From positions 87,026,756 through 87,090,755 of the forward strand of contig CM060731.1 in NCBI GenBank assembly GCA_030704615.1: a stretch of 64,000 nucleotides of DNA, in the 5' to 3' direction. The DNA comes from Takakia lepidozioides (Eukaryota > Streptophyta > Takakiopsida > Takakiales > Takakiaceae). The translations under genes and the position numbers were made by a program. Within the stretch, counting starts at the first letter, position 1. Each line of letters opens with the position of its first letter. Positions 43,076-54,800 of the stretch are shown one piece after another. The notes under the pieces were generated by a model. It did not search any database. It was not told the DNA's origin and saw nothing but the letters and a program-made list of their open reading frames with translations.

Positions 43076-43680
43076 ATTGAACCACGATTTCGCCTTACAG
43101 CTCTTTGGTGAGAGAACCCCGGACATCAGAAAATGAATATTGTCTTCAGGCTGCCCACACAATGGGCAATTGCACTCTCCCTTTCCTCTCTGCTTTTGTT
43201 TACTGTTCAAAGGTAGGCTTCCTGCCCTAAGTTTAAATTTCAGTCTGGTGCCAAGAGTGGGATAGACCCTTGAGCACATCCACGATGTCCTCCCCCATGT
43301 CACATATTGGAAACAGGTTCAGGGAAGTTTTCTTCCTAACTTCATTTTCATCGGACAATTTTCTGGTAACAGACATAGCTTTGGACACAACACTCTCTAA
43401 GTCAGATTTATCCAGCAAGCTCAAGACTTGCGGGTCCAGAGTCAGATCCTTGAGAATCTCTTCTTCTCTCTTCTGCCAGGGCTTAGCCTGTTTGACAGGG
43501 CGGTCATGTTTCCAAGATATAGAGTCGATTAACTTAGGATATCTGGTGTTGGACATATGTTGCAGCTGAACCCACAATCTGACCTTGAATTTATCTGTGC
43601 CACCTCTGTCAGTTCCCTCTGTCAATGTGCTTGCACGCTCACCCCCCACGCTTCTTGTCAGACGCCACAATTATTGGTTT
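43076..43680 (-). mobile_element. LINE-B fragment, minus strand
   Basis: It encodes the same protein as 35574-36100 on the plus strand: VQLQHMSNTRYPKLIDSISW, KQAKPWQKREEEILKDLTLD, DENEVRKKTSLNLFPICDMG and CNCPLCGQPEDNIHF, with a frameshift near 43250. It is truncated within the Cys/His region at about 43090, so the 3' UTR is absent. It lies directly upstream of the MULE gene promoter region. Confidence 0.75.
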
Positions 43681-43941
43681 GCGCAGCGCATCTGCACTGG
43701 TCATATACCTTCTGACTGCATACCGTTGGCAGTTATTGTGCAAAGGCCAGGGGCCGCATTCTGGAGACAAGGTTCATTAACATTCTGACAGTGGATTTTT
43801 GGGAGAGTGGGCTCCCCGGATTCGTGAATAGGCTTCGTTGCTCGGAAAAATCGGCCCTGCATTTCTTCCCCTCGCTGCATCCCCCTTCTCCCAGGGCACT
43901 TGCCCGAACGCCATCCTCGCAGTCTTGTGTGCACATCTCCC

Positions 43942-46900
43942 ATGGCAGAAAACCTGAGTGCTATAGTGTACTGCCCTCCTCACGAGCATAGAGCTACCTT
44001 TCCGTGCAGAGGGGACATCTGCTGTGTGATGGAGAGATATCTCTGCGTTCGATACCACCTGAAACCGGGGTCGGTATTTTTGGAGGAGGAAAAGAATGAT
44101 TCAAACGGAGTTGTAGTCGAAAGTATTGTTGTGCTCCATGATGATTTTGGCGACGACAGGGAATGGCGAGTTCCACCATCGGACAGCGTCATATACAGGG
44201 CTGTTGGGGACTTCATTTGCCACCAAATGCACCTTCTATCCTGGCGCCTTCTACGAAACAATCCGCGAATCAAAGAGTGGGTACCTCAAAGAGAGAAGTC
44301 CGCAACGAAGTAAATCTAGAGCCGACCCCATCAATGAAGATGAGCAAGAACCGGGTTGTTCACAACCTGTCCAACTCAGACGAGGTCATGGAAGTTCCAA
44401 GATCATCATGGAGATCAGGCAAGTCCTCAATGGACATCACGGACGAGGGAGTCATATTCCCAGCACGAGCTCAGCAATTCGATCCATTCTTGAAATTCTG
44501 CGAGGGCTTCACATGGAGGGACACCGCTCGGAGCTGGCTGGGCTGGACTACAGCAAGTTCGCAATTAAATCCGTTACATGCCTTCCCACAGACGTCGACG
44601 ATAATATCTTCTTTGAGTTCCCTCCTCAAACGGACTATTCCAGGGCGTCCGGAATGTTGACAGATATGGATAGGAAACATGACGGTCATCCTTGGTGCGT
44701 CACCAAAACCACTAGCATGAAGATGCTCGATGGTGTGCGGGTGCGCTATGTTGTTTGTGCGGGCACGTTGCGGTGTTTCTCTCCAACTTGCTTCCACTTT
44801 AAATCCAGAGGTCACAGGAACGAGACGGATTGGACAGGCACAACTCATCAACCATTTCGAGCTCAGGAGAAGGTTCCAAACTCCACATTTAAGTGTGTGC
44901 ATTGCAAAGAACCACCACATTGCATGTCTGTTTGTAATGCCAAGCAGTTCTATGTGTTGCACCGTTTCCCTAACCTCACACGAGCTTGCATACACGTTGG
45001 TTCCCATTGTCACAAATTGGCGAGGGGGAACTCGCGGAGGCTGCCCACGAGGCAGAGCAGCTCGTGGAGGAGGAGGTTAAATTGAGACCTGGTGCCAAAC
45101 CCAAACAGATACAGCTGCAGGTCGCCCATAAGATGGCATTGGCCAGAATTATGTCGGAAGACGGCTCCGACAGAGTTCCTCTCGATGAGAAGGAAATGGA
45201 GGCATTGCTGGAGTCCGTGTCCCACGTCTGTTCACCGAATGTCCGAAACCACATTGTCTCCTGCAAATAGAGAATTGGGCGTGGCTCGGATATGCACTCC
45301 ATTCTGGAGGTGAAGCGACGATATGGATATAATTACATTCATGGAAGTAGGTTTCCAGGACAACGCACTGAGGCAGATCGTTGTTTCGTATTCAAAATGT
45401 CCACGTGTGGGCCTGGCAGCGGCGTTGAACTGGTCCACCGGATGATGAGTGGGGACTTGTCAAACAGTTGGGTCATGTTCGACCATATTAAGCGAATTAC
45501 AAATCACCAGTGGGTGACAATGGGTGCATATGTCTACGACACCCACTGCAGGATGCTAATGACAATTGCTATTTGTGAGATGAAAAGAGAGGACACACAA
45601 TCGGAGATGCTTCTTTGGCAGGGAATAAACGTTTAGATGGCCAGGGCAGGATTGCCCCCTCCCAATTTCCGAGGTTTCATGGCAGACAACGCACAAGCAA
45701 ATTGGGCTGCCATCCGAAGGGTGTACGGGGAAGACCCCAATGTTCCCATGAAAGGCAAGGAGAGATCTTGTGGGTTCCATTTTCTGCAGAGCTTGTCGCA
45801 GTACACAACCAGGCTCGTGGCGCTAGATTTCAGAGAGGAGCACCGTTCCATGTGTCTTGCGTGGAAGCGTGCTCCCACCTTGCGTGATGCAAAGACACAG
45901 TTTGCATGTATACGGGCTTGGTGGACAACGTCAGGTGCTGTAAAGAAATCAGAACGAATTCGCGTCCCGTTGAATATTATGCTACTCATTATTTGTAACT
46001 TGCTTGTAACCTCAACATGTGCATGTGTAGGAAATGTGTCTCGACTCCGACACCGACATGCCGACAACAAACATGGCCGAATCAGTACATTCTTCCTGGT
46101 GTGCCTCCTCTGCGGCGCATCTGGTGGACATCCTCACTGCCACAACGGAGGGCATTGTGAGGTCAATTATGCAGCAATGTAGGTACAACGAGTTCTTGAA
46201 AGGGAAACAGTGGGGCTTGGGGCCGGACAAGCAGGAAATGTTGATGCGGACTGCCTCCAGATCGAAGAATCCTCGGAAGTGGGCGGCAGCCTTGCGAGAG
46301 GGCCTTCGGGACACGCCATTGCTTCGAAGAGACCAACACTTGGAAGGAGATGTTCACACCCGTCCAGTGAGACAAAGACTTGACGAGGCACCTAGCGGAG
46401 AAGAGGATTCATGGCAAGCTGACAAGAATATTCGCACGCTCCCTCGTGGTCCCGTGATGTTGCCCGAGGAGGTCTTGTTGAGCACCGCAAGTCCTGCACG
46501 TTCAAGATCGTCATCTCCTTTGAGCACATGGCACGTGCCCGAGGAACATAACGAGCCATTTGTAGTAACGCAGTACAACATACCCATTGTGGAGACAAGA
46601 GTGTGGAAGTCACAGTGGAGAATTGCAAGGACATTGCCTGCATTTCGAGGGAAGTGCTACACCATCCGGGTGGATACGAGAGCACGCTGTCGTGAGATGA
46701 TTCGGAGGAACCCACACGGTGCTGTACCTGCACCTTGTTTCAGCGACAGATTTTTGACTCCCACATTTGCTCACGCCACAACGCAGACGTTTTGGTTCTG
46801 TAGGCACTACATAATGACCTGTGTATTTGGCAAGCCCAAGTACGGGATTCAGGGAATGCCGGAGCCTCTGAGCGTCTAGCCTGTTGCACTGGGTTGCAAC

Positions 46901-47386
46901 CTCTCTCAGAATGAGGCGGATGCTCTTTCTGCAGCAGGATTTTGAATGGTGCAACGCATAGACGTCCCGGCCCACGCATTTCCAGTTCCTCAGACCCAAC
47001 CATTGCAGACTGTTCGGTCCAGTAGAGACGGATTGGACAATTCTGCACATCCCACAATGCGATTCGGAAGAGTGAAGAGACGACACCCTCCCAACAAGTT
47101 GAATGAGACTCGGATTGCCAATGCTCTTGGGATGGCTTGCACTATTCAGAGCTCTGTGGATGTACCCCCACCCGGCCTTGGGCGTGTTTATCGGACTTGC
47201 AATTGTACGAACTTCTCGTTGATGGAAGCAAAGAAGGGTTCAAAGTATTATCCGTGCAAGCATCTGTATTACAATTACCTGAAGAGGTTGAGGATGAACT
47301 TGACTATTGATGACTTTATTCATGCACCAGCGTTGAACGTGAACGAGCTGCACGAACTCCTCCGCCGGGATTCCAGAAATCATTGA
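43942..47386 (+). pseudogene. MULE transposase with DDE and SWIM domains
   Basis: The ATG at 43942 follows CTCCC. The N-terminal part (AENLSAIVYCPPHEHRA) continues through frameshifts near 44310 and 44560 to VVCAGTLRCFSPTCFHFKSR and Cys/His pairs (CVHCKEPPHCMSVC), a zinc-binding DNA-recognition region. The DDE domain has Asp in YDTHCRMLMTIAIC (about 45536), Asp in FRGFMADNAQANWAAIRRVY (about 45684) followed by RSCGFHFLQ, and Glu in TTNMAESVHSSW (about 46079). A TAG at 45634 lies inside it. A 100-base intron ends at the acceptor GTGTAG (46030). The C-terminus has a SWIM finger, CNC...CKH, at 47200-47262. MULE transposases cut and paste elements with long terminal repeats. Stops at 46877 and elsewhere make this copy defective. 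A C-terminal copy is at 485-1181. Confidence 0.85.
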
Positions 47387-47519
47387 TGGGGCAAAGGGAA
47401 TCCACCATATGGATATTTTCAATTGCATTTTGATGCATTAGACTTTGTTTTGCAGTGTAATGAAATGCCCAAAACTCCTGGAAAGAGACAGACAATATTC
47501 CATAAAACTGAGTTCCAAC

Positions 47520-48075
47520 AGTAGCAGTTGTGGGGTCATTTCTGGAAAAATGGCGCCAAATTTCCCTATTTTGGGCCGAAAACTGGCTAAGTCCCAACAT
47601 GCACGGGAACGATGTCTGGAAAAATGGCGCCAAATTTCCAGTTACATGGCCCAGAACTGCCCAACATCTGTGCAATCCCCGGCACCATGTACCGAAATTC
47701 GGCGCCACATTTCCAAATTTTGGGCTTACACACCTGCCATGTTGGGACCTATAGCCGCGAAATTCGGCACCATCTTTCGCCGGAGACACCTATTACCACG
47801 AAATACGTCGCAGATTTTTCCGGTTGCGGAACCTATTACCGCGAAATTCGGCGCCATTTTTGCAGATGTTGCTCGGAATTCGCATGAGCGGAAGACAAAA
47901 TATCATGAGCGCGGCTCTCAAAACTACAATTTCTACTTCAAACAATGAATATTATATTGGTTTTTTCTGACACATTTCATTAAAATAATGTTTTTTATTT
48001 CCTGAATTAGTACTTCTGCTCATGAAAACCGAGTGTCTTGCTACTCCGCTCATGCCGTTCATGCTCATGAAATAG
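47520..48075 (+). repeat. MULE subterminal repeats and right terminus
   Basis: 47545-47870 carries at least four copies of a GGCGCCAAATTTCC / GAAATTCGGCGCC motif with CTGGAAAAATGGCGCC, the same units as the 60-63 kb satellite. 47887-48075 has CATGAGCGGAAGACAAAATA and ends CCGCTCATGCCG, GTTCATGCTCATGAAATAGC. The terminus interrupts the CACTA gene to the right. Confidence 0.65.
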
Positions 48076-51000
48076 CTAACCTCCTCTCCTGCATCCCACA
48101 CTCTCCGTCTAGTAGCATCAAAACTGGCCATGTACTCTGTGCAAAAGCCAAGAGCCTCCTAGCCCTCGGCCATACTGCCTTCGGGCTTTGCCATGTTGCG
48201 AACGTACCCTTTGAAATCCTTCATAGCCCGCTCCACAGGGTACATCCACCGGGAGGTCACAGGGCCACACAAATCCAGCTCGTCAACAAGGTGAATAAGC
48301 AAATGCGTCATTATATCAAAAAAAGAGGGTGGGAACTCTTTTTCAAGGAGGCAGAGTGTGACAATCACCTCCTTCTTCAGCTCTTTGTGCTCGCTGGGAT
48401 CAACCACTTTTGCACAGAGTTTGCGAAACACTCGGGATACTCACAATATGGCATTTCGTACGCCCTTAGCCATTAAACTACGTAGAGCAAGAGGGAGAAC
48501 TTGTTGCATAAGCACATGGTAGTCATGTGACTTTAGTTGTGAGAGTTTTTTTTTAACAACATATTTTTTAAAGGCAGATGCATACCCCGTTGGCACTTTT
48601 AGTTGTGATTGTGTCCAAGAACACTCTCAGCTCATCTCCTGTAAGCACGTACGGCGCTGCGGGCATCACGAATGTGTTCTCCCTCGTGGGATGCCTTTGC
48701 AACCACAGGTGGGGATGAATGCCTTGTAGCTCAAAGTCACAACGCACCTTCATGGTATCCTTTTCCCCAAAAATTATCTTGATGATATTTTCTGTGACAT
48801 TCTTCTCGCAATGCATCATGTCAATGGTGTGGCGGATCAGTAGGTGCTGCAATTCATAAGTCAAAACGATTCACAAGATAGTCAAATGGTGACACAAATA
48901 TGCCAACACACTAACACACATCTGTGAATAAAAAACAAATGCACAAATATGCGAAAATAGACAAGCATGAGTGAGGAGTCCCCGTACCTCCCAATAAGGC
49001 AGACGATACAGAATGGACAGCCGCTTGACACCATGGATTTTTGAGGGATCAGCCTCTGCGATTGAATCCTCATCCTCAACCCATTTTGACTATTCTTGAG
49101 CATGTGTCTTGATTTCAGTGGCTGTCGGGAGCAATGGAGCAGGTCTCATTTCTCGTTCGCCATTGAAGAGCCTAGATCTCCTGTATGCATGGTTGGTGGG
49201 AAGAAATCTCCAGTGCCCCTGGAATATAATTTTGTGACAGTTGCCGAATACCGCGAATCAACTCCAGAGCCACAGGCAGGGCAACCTACATAGCCTTGGT
49301 GAACTTGACCTGCTAGCATGCCGTACGCTAGGAAGTCGTGTATGCACCACATTAGGATGGCCCGCATGTTGAAAGCCCGTTCATCCCGAATGCTGGCCAC
49401 ATCATGGGCTGGGACTCCCACCCACAATTCCGCCAGCTCCTCCACGAGGGGTTCAAGATACCATCAATGTTCTCCATCTTCACGGACTCTCCCTGGAATG
49501 AGCAGCAACAACATGACAAAGAATTTCTTGGTCACCAACCAAGGAGGTAAATTGTAATTGAGTAGTAGGATGGACCACGTTGACCAAATCGTAGATTTTG
49601 CGCCATAAGGATTCACCCCATCCAATGCCAAACCAAGACGCAGGTTGCGTGGATTTGATGCGAACTCCGGTCAAGTGTCAATGTGTGACCAGGCTTTGCT
49701 GTCTGCAGCATGACGAATGAGCCCATCCTTGCTTTTGTGATTGATATGCCAACTCATGAGCTCTGCCACCGATTTCACTCTAAACATTCGTTTCAACCTC
49801 GGTATGAGAGGGAAGTGCCGCAAAACTTTCTTAGGCACTTTCCCACGACCTGCAAAATACCTTCCACTTTGGCATTTTGGGCAAATCTTCGTTTTTTCAA
49901 GCTCTCCACGGAACAACACACAACCCTGTTCGCAGGCTTGAATCTGTTTGTATGCTAGCCCCATCCTGGCGATCATTGTTTTTGCCTCATAATGTGATTT
50001 CGGCATCGCATTCTTTTTAGGCAAAAATGAATCATTCAGTAATGACATGAACTCATATACAAACGCATTTGTACACTTGTGGGTTGTGCAACAATTCAGC
50101 AGCATCAAAGTTGCTGTCAATCTACTATGATGACACCCTTCATACAAAGGAATCTGTGACTCACTGAATATTTTGGCGTAGTCTCCCTCAGTTTGTTGCC
50201 TCTCATCCTCCGTCGCCATCCCACCTCCGTCATGCAACCTAGTCGAATTTGTGGTATTTCCTGGTTCCTCAGTGCTTGCATGGGGAATGCCAAATTCATC
50301 TTCATTCGCTTGAGAAGTCGCGTCCCTTCTGATTCTGTCAGTTGTTTCAAAGCACGTTGCATCTCCTGTTGTAAAAGTTGTTCTTGGTCAGGTTCACCCA
50401 CACCTCTCATTTCAAGTGTAGGACTGGACGGTCCTTCCTCCCCGTCCAAATCTTCATCATACATAATGTGAGCTTGCAATTTGCAGCACTGAAGCATGAC
50501 TCAGCAGTGCAAATACATCACTGAACGCGAAATGACCAGTCAATGTTGTCAGCTGGTATGCCTTGGGCCAGTTCAAATACTGTTCAGGAATGAAGAAGTG
50601 TTTTGGTGCATGTGTGGAGGTTAGGACACACGTCACGCGATCGTGAAAACAGGTGTAGCCGTGCTTAGGACTAACAACGGCAGAAAGTGTAGTCACGGCC
50701 ATGACTACCCTCGGCCCCACAGCCAACGTGTGTGAGACACGTGTTTTGTTAGGCAGTCATGGCGCTCCTAACTGGCGGTGATTTCAAAAAATGGGACCCC
50801 ACCATGAGCAGAGACATCAATGCAGGCAGGTCAGAAGCGTGTGTGGAGTAAGTATGGAGTGCGTACCGGAACTGTAGGATACCTCAGGTTCCGGTCCCTG
50901 CGATGCAAGAGGAGGTGATTCTTTACTGTCTTGCGTAGTTGCCATTTGCCACCATGGCACTCTGAGCAACTACGCAACATTTTCTTCAGGTTGTTTGTTG

Positions 51001-51154
51001 TGGCGTAGGCGTCCTCAAACCTCCACAGGTTGTGGTCTCGCGAAGTCATTCTCCGCCTATCCCCTGTCACACTCGACCCCTCCCCCCCCCCTCTGTACAT
51101 CTTGATCGTCGTGCTGCGATTGGGAGGCGATGTGCTCATGCGATGGTCAAGCAC
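48076..51154 (-). pseudogene. CACTA (En/Spm) TNP2-type transposase, broken
   Basis: Blocks on the minus strand in order: a Transposase-associated N-terminus (SRDHNLWRFEDAYATTNNLK and Cys pair CSECHGG, 51070-50960); PKSHYEAKTMIARMGLAYKQ, CPKCQSGRYF, LRHFPLIPRLKRMF and SKDGLIRHAADSKAW (50050-49690); the Transposase_21 core LRLGLALDGVNPYGAKST, NYNLPPWLVTKKFFVMLLLI, FNMRAILMWCIHDFLAYGML and YVGCPACGSG (49660-49220); IDMMHCEKNV (48810); and a DUF4218 end FPPSFFDIMTHLLIHLVDEL and RWMYPVERAMKDFKGYVRN (48330-48190), then DATRRRVWDAGEE at 48076. Stops and shifts abound. The 3' end is cut by the MULE terminus. No CACTA-type end is found. Confidence 0.85.
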
Positions 51155-51159
51155 GCGGC

Positions 51160-51800
51160 CACTACACCCATTACCGACTATGAGAGGCTAAGAGAAGCTA
51201 ACATTGCTTGCATCAAGCTGGTTGAAGCGGAGCTGCTGAAAGTCATAGCACAGTGAGTTCACTTTTGAACTATCAAAGTCACTCTTTCCGCAGAGGTTTG
51301 TAGCTTGCGGAGCTTGATTTCATGCAATGTAGGTAGCTTTGTGAGTTCCTAAGACACCATGAAGAGGATGAGATGAGTGCGAGCGCAGTGTAGGTTATGC
51401 TGGCATGGTGGAATGGGCGGGAGATCGCCGCATGTCGCGGGTCGTGAAAGTGGCTTCACTTTTAGGGTTGAGGGGTGCATTAGTTCGTCATCTCCTCCAT
51501 CATGTCTTCTTTCTCACGTTACACTCAGGGAACTAGTGGTTAGTTTAGGGTTTACAACACCTTCCATGGGGCGTCCAATGCAGGATTGTGGGAAAGAAGC
51601 CAAAGCGCGCAAGACGACGGCCACCAACCCGCCCCTCTGGTCCCCCAAGACGCAGTGGAAGAATAGAGTCCATGGCCCCCCCCCCCCACACGGAGATATG
51701 CAATTGATGATGACGATGAGGACGACCTCTGTGTGCCTGGGTAAATGCAGACTACACTGGCTCAAAAGCGGCAGATGTGCCCTCCACTGAAAGTCCACGA
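51160..51800 (+). other. Unassigned region between CACTA gene and AT-rich repeat
   Basis: A short open stretch at 51105-51256 reads RAAIGRRCAHAMVKHAATTP and DYERLREANIACIKLVEAEL, a motif style (YE.LRE.NI..) seen in plant transposon-linked proteins, and ends in a stop after AQ. It could be the first exon of a plus-strand CACTA accessory gene. The rest shows nothing supported. Confidence 0.35.
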
Positions 51801-52150
51801 GAAAAAATTAATTAAAGTTTTATTTAAGGATATTTGTTCAAATATATTTTTATCTTCATAGGTAATGGTACACTAATCATATTTAGTAAATGGTTCTTCC
51901 CAAATATTTGAAATATTTTTTATTATTATTGTTTTTTTAATATTTTCTTTATTTAGAAATAATAGCTATTTATTATTATCTTGTAGTTTATGAAATTGGT
52001 CCATATAACAATAAGCTCTTAGAGACAATAATTATATATATATTCTTAGCAAAGATCTTCACCCAAATATGAGTTTTTCAAAGTGCTATGGACAAATCGT
52101 CATTTTGGGGGTTTTTTTGGGTACAAAAAAGTCCATAGTGTCTTGATGGA
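51795..52150. repeat. AT-rich MITE-like repeat
   Basis: Very AT-rich, with CTATGGAC...GTCCATAG as short inverted arms (52083-52137) and TTTTTTTGGGTACAAAAAAG between. A related piece is at 56985-57050 (GCTATGGACTAG...TAGGTACAAAATAGTCCATAG). Confidence 0.45.
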
Positions 52151-52185
52151 TAGATGGAATTGTTCACAAATTTATTATGATTATT

Positions 52186-53545
52186 ATTTTTCAGAACAGG
52201 GGGATTGTAGCCCTGGAAAATTTTATTAAAGAGTAAAGGAAAAAATAACCTTACAAGAGCCATAAGGCAGAGGAGAGAGGTTCCACTCCAAGCCAAAAGT
52301 CCAAAGAAACAAGGGAGAAGAGCTGGAAATAGTCTAAGCTATGTTGCAGAAGCAGAAAGCAATGCGCTACAACACAAGCGCGAGGCTGCAGCATTAAGAG
52401 GAGGCTAAGAACTAATAGCTAGCAGATGTAGAAACTAACATACTAAAGCAAGTCTGCATAACCAAGAGGCCTGAAGATAGGTAGCGTGGTAGATAATGGC
52501 CAGCAACCTAACCGATGCCTGCCAGTTAACCAAGAAGATCACCTGCACACCAGACATGGAAAAGACTGAAACCCAAAACTCAAAGACAAACAGTACAGAT
52601 CCTACATACTGCCTCTCTTTCTTTTAGGAGCATCAAAAGATAATTGGGTCTTGGATTTCCCTTTCTTGTACCTCCAGTTGACCTCTGCATCCTCCCCAAC
52701 CAGAGGGGAAGGTTTGATATTGATGAAGCTTCCAACAGGTAGGGATGTCTTTGTACCATTCAATCCTGGAGTCATCAATTCTCCTGCAGAAAAACCCTCC
52801 TCTACCCCAAGACTTGTCAAACTCTACAAGGAGTTGGGTCCAAGTGTCCTGTTCCCACATTTTGCAATTGTTGTCACAAGCACAGACCACGACTTCCGAG
52901 CTTCATACTTAAAAGTCTGATTGAGCTAAGTACAGGACCTTTTGCATGCAGGGCACAACATTCTGAAAAACAATGGAACACCTCATCTTCCATATTTGCC
53001 AAAGGACTATGCCTCTAAGCGATTCCCAGAATGGGCAAGAACAGAAAAATATTCCTTCCTTAACATTGAGAAGAAGGGCAGAAGTAGAGTAGGTCAAATC
53101 TTTTTTTCCAGAAGGCATAAAGGGCCTTAGTATGGGCCCATATTGCCGCCGCGAAGGGGCAAGAAATGAGGCAGTGCTCCAGGTCCTCAGGGGCGTTGAC
53201 AGAGCAGATGAGATAGGGGGAGGGAGGGTCAAAGATGTAGCTACCAACAGGAAGGATCCTATTTGCTACCCTCCAAAGAAAAGAAGAAACCTTAGCAGGC
53301 CTGTGTTTCTTGCAGATATCCTCCCAAACCAGGTTCCATGGAATGGGATGCCCCGACAGATGCGCCCATTTGTTGGACCATTTCAAGTGAAAGGACTGCT
53401 TAGGCACCAAAAAGGAGTAGCTCATCTTCACCGTGTAGGCAAAGAAGTTATCATGTTTTTTGGACATCCACATCCACTCTCACCAGGGTCGAATTGGAGC
53501 AATCTAACTGGGGCCGAGAGGAACCAGAAAAACGAATTGTCATAG
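52186..53545 (-). mobile_element. LINE-A 3' part, minus strand
   Basis: The best LINE-A copy. 53473-53060 encodes PIPWNLVWEDICKKHRPAKV, SSFLWRVANRILPVG and the Cys/His tail CSVNAPEDLEHCLISCPFAA, the zf-RVT domain. After frameshifts 52890-52630 gives WTQLLVEFDKSWGRGGFF and DDSRIEWYKDIPTCW. The 3' UTR ends with the hairpin CCAGGG...CCCTGTTCTG at 52193-52216 and the A-rich tail down to about 52165. It is 5'-truncated near 53545. Confidence 0.8.
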
Positions 53546-53589
53546 TGCTGCAGCTGCATGGGAGGGGAAGGGTTCGATTTTCCAGAGGT

Positions 53590-53875
53590 TGAATTCTGAG
53601 GCTGGCTGGTTGGGTGACCTGGTGAGGGCACCTTCTTCTTTGACCTATTGCAGCCTATTTTTCCCTCTCATCAGACTCGGCCCTGAATGCATGTTGAATT
53701 CTGAAGTTAGCTGGTTGGGTGGTGGTGAGGGCACCTTCTTCTTTGACGTATTACAGGCTGTTTTTCACTCTCATCACTCTCGGCCTTGTCAAATGCATGT
53801 TGAATTCTGTAAGTTAGTTGGTTGGGTGGTGGCGAGGGCACCTTCTTCTTCAACTTATTGCTTTAGTGTCTAGGG
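53590..53875 (+). repeat. Tandem copies of the 103-bp repeat
   Basis: Copies start at about 53621, 53724 and 53831 (periods 103 and 107), each GGTGAGGGCACCTTCTTCTT, then CTCTCATCAGACTCGGCC (or variant) and TGCATGTTGAATTCTG. A partial copy lies at 54196-54236 and a single copy at 24259. No protein or structural role is visible. Confidence 0.8.
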
Positions 53876-53936
53876 TTTTTTAAGCAGAGAGACCTTCTTC
53901 TCAGATCTATCAACATGAAGTTGTGCCTGTAAGAAT

Positions 53937-54230
53937 GAGTGTACTCCCAAGACGTTGTTTTGCCATTGTTTGCCGTGGCCATTGACCCCGCGCCCAGATT
54001 GTTTGGTCAGCAAAGGTACAGGCATAATTCCCTTGGTAGATTTGACGAGAGGGTCTGTCTGCTTAAAAAACCCCGGACAGATTAGATTTTCGGAGAGAGG
54101 GTAGCTGCAATACAGCTTGGTTTTGTCATGGGTTTTTCAATTACGACAGTGGGTATAGATAGGCTACCCCCGTTGAGTTTAAATTCAGTCTACTTTGCCC
54201 TCTCATCAGACTCGACCCTGAATGCATGAG
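53937..54230 (-). mobile_element. Degenerate LINE-B 3' end, minus strand
   Basis: The reverse complement reads GCGCGGGGTCAATGGCCACG, GCAAACAATGGCAAAACAAC and GTCTTGGGAGTACA, a diverged form of the ending at 36325-36390. Upstream text around 54170-54200 (GACTGAATTTAAACTCAACG) recalls the LINE-B TGAAATTTAAACTCAGGGC. It ends at 53937. Confidence 0.55.
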
Positions 54231-54239
54231 GGAGGGTAT

Positions 54240-54800
54240 TTTGGACCAGGCAGTGTACATTTTTTAATATGAAAATGGATGTGGGTCATTGCAAGGTTGC
54301 CAGAGCATGACGCTCCATGCATTCACAGCATCAGATGCCAAACATTTTAAGGCACTTTGGGCCAAGGTCTGTATGCTAGCATGCAGGTTCAACTTTTGCC
54401 CGGCCACTTCTTTTTTCCTCTAAGTTCCAACTCTGTGGGGTGGAGGGGCTTGTGTTAGGCTGCATCAAAGCGTGCAAAGGAGGGGGGACCTCAGGCTGTG
54501 GCTCCCGCTGCTGGTCCACCTACGACATGGGTGCAACAAGGCCCGAATGGGCCATGGGTACAGTCCACAGGCGGGCACACGTGGCTGCAGCAAGGACTGC
54601 CTACCTGGCAGTAGCCCATGGCCCCACCACCCACAACCAATTCATGGTCATGGATTCCAGGTGGGTCTAATTCCGGAGGTAATGGAGCATGGGTACAAGG
54701 AGCTGCCCAAACTTGGGCACCTCTTTGTCCCATTGCTGGTGGGTAGTGGGCAAGCCCCCCTTTTAATGGTGGTCCTCCTCCATTCACACCCCTTAGTCAT
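54240..54800 (+). other. 5' region of CACTA accessory gene
   Basis: Gly/His/Met-rich open stretches exist on both strands, but none has a recognisable motif. It may contain the promoter and a first exon of the gene that starts at or before 54801. Confidence 0.35.
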
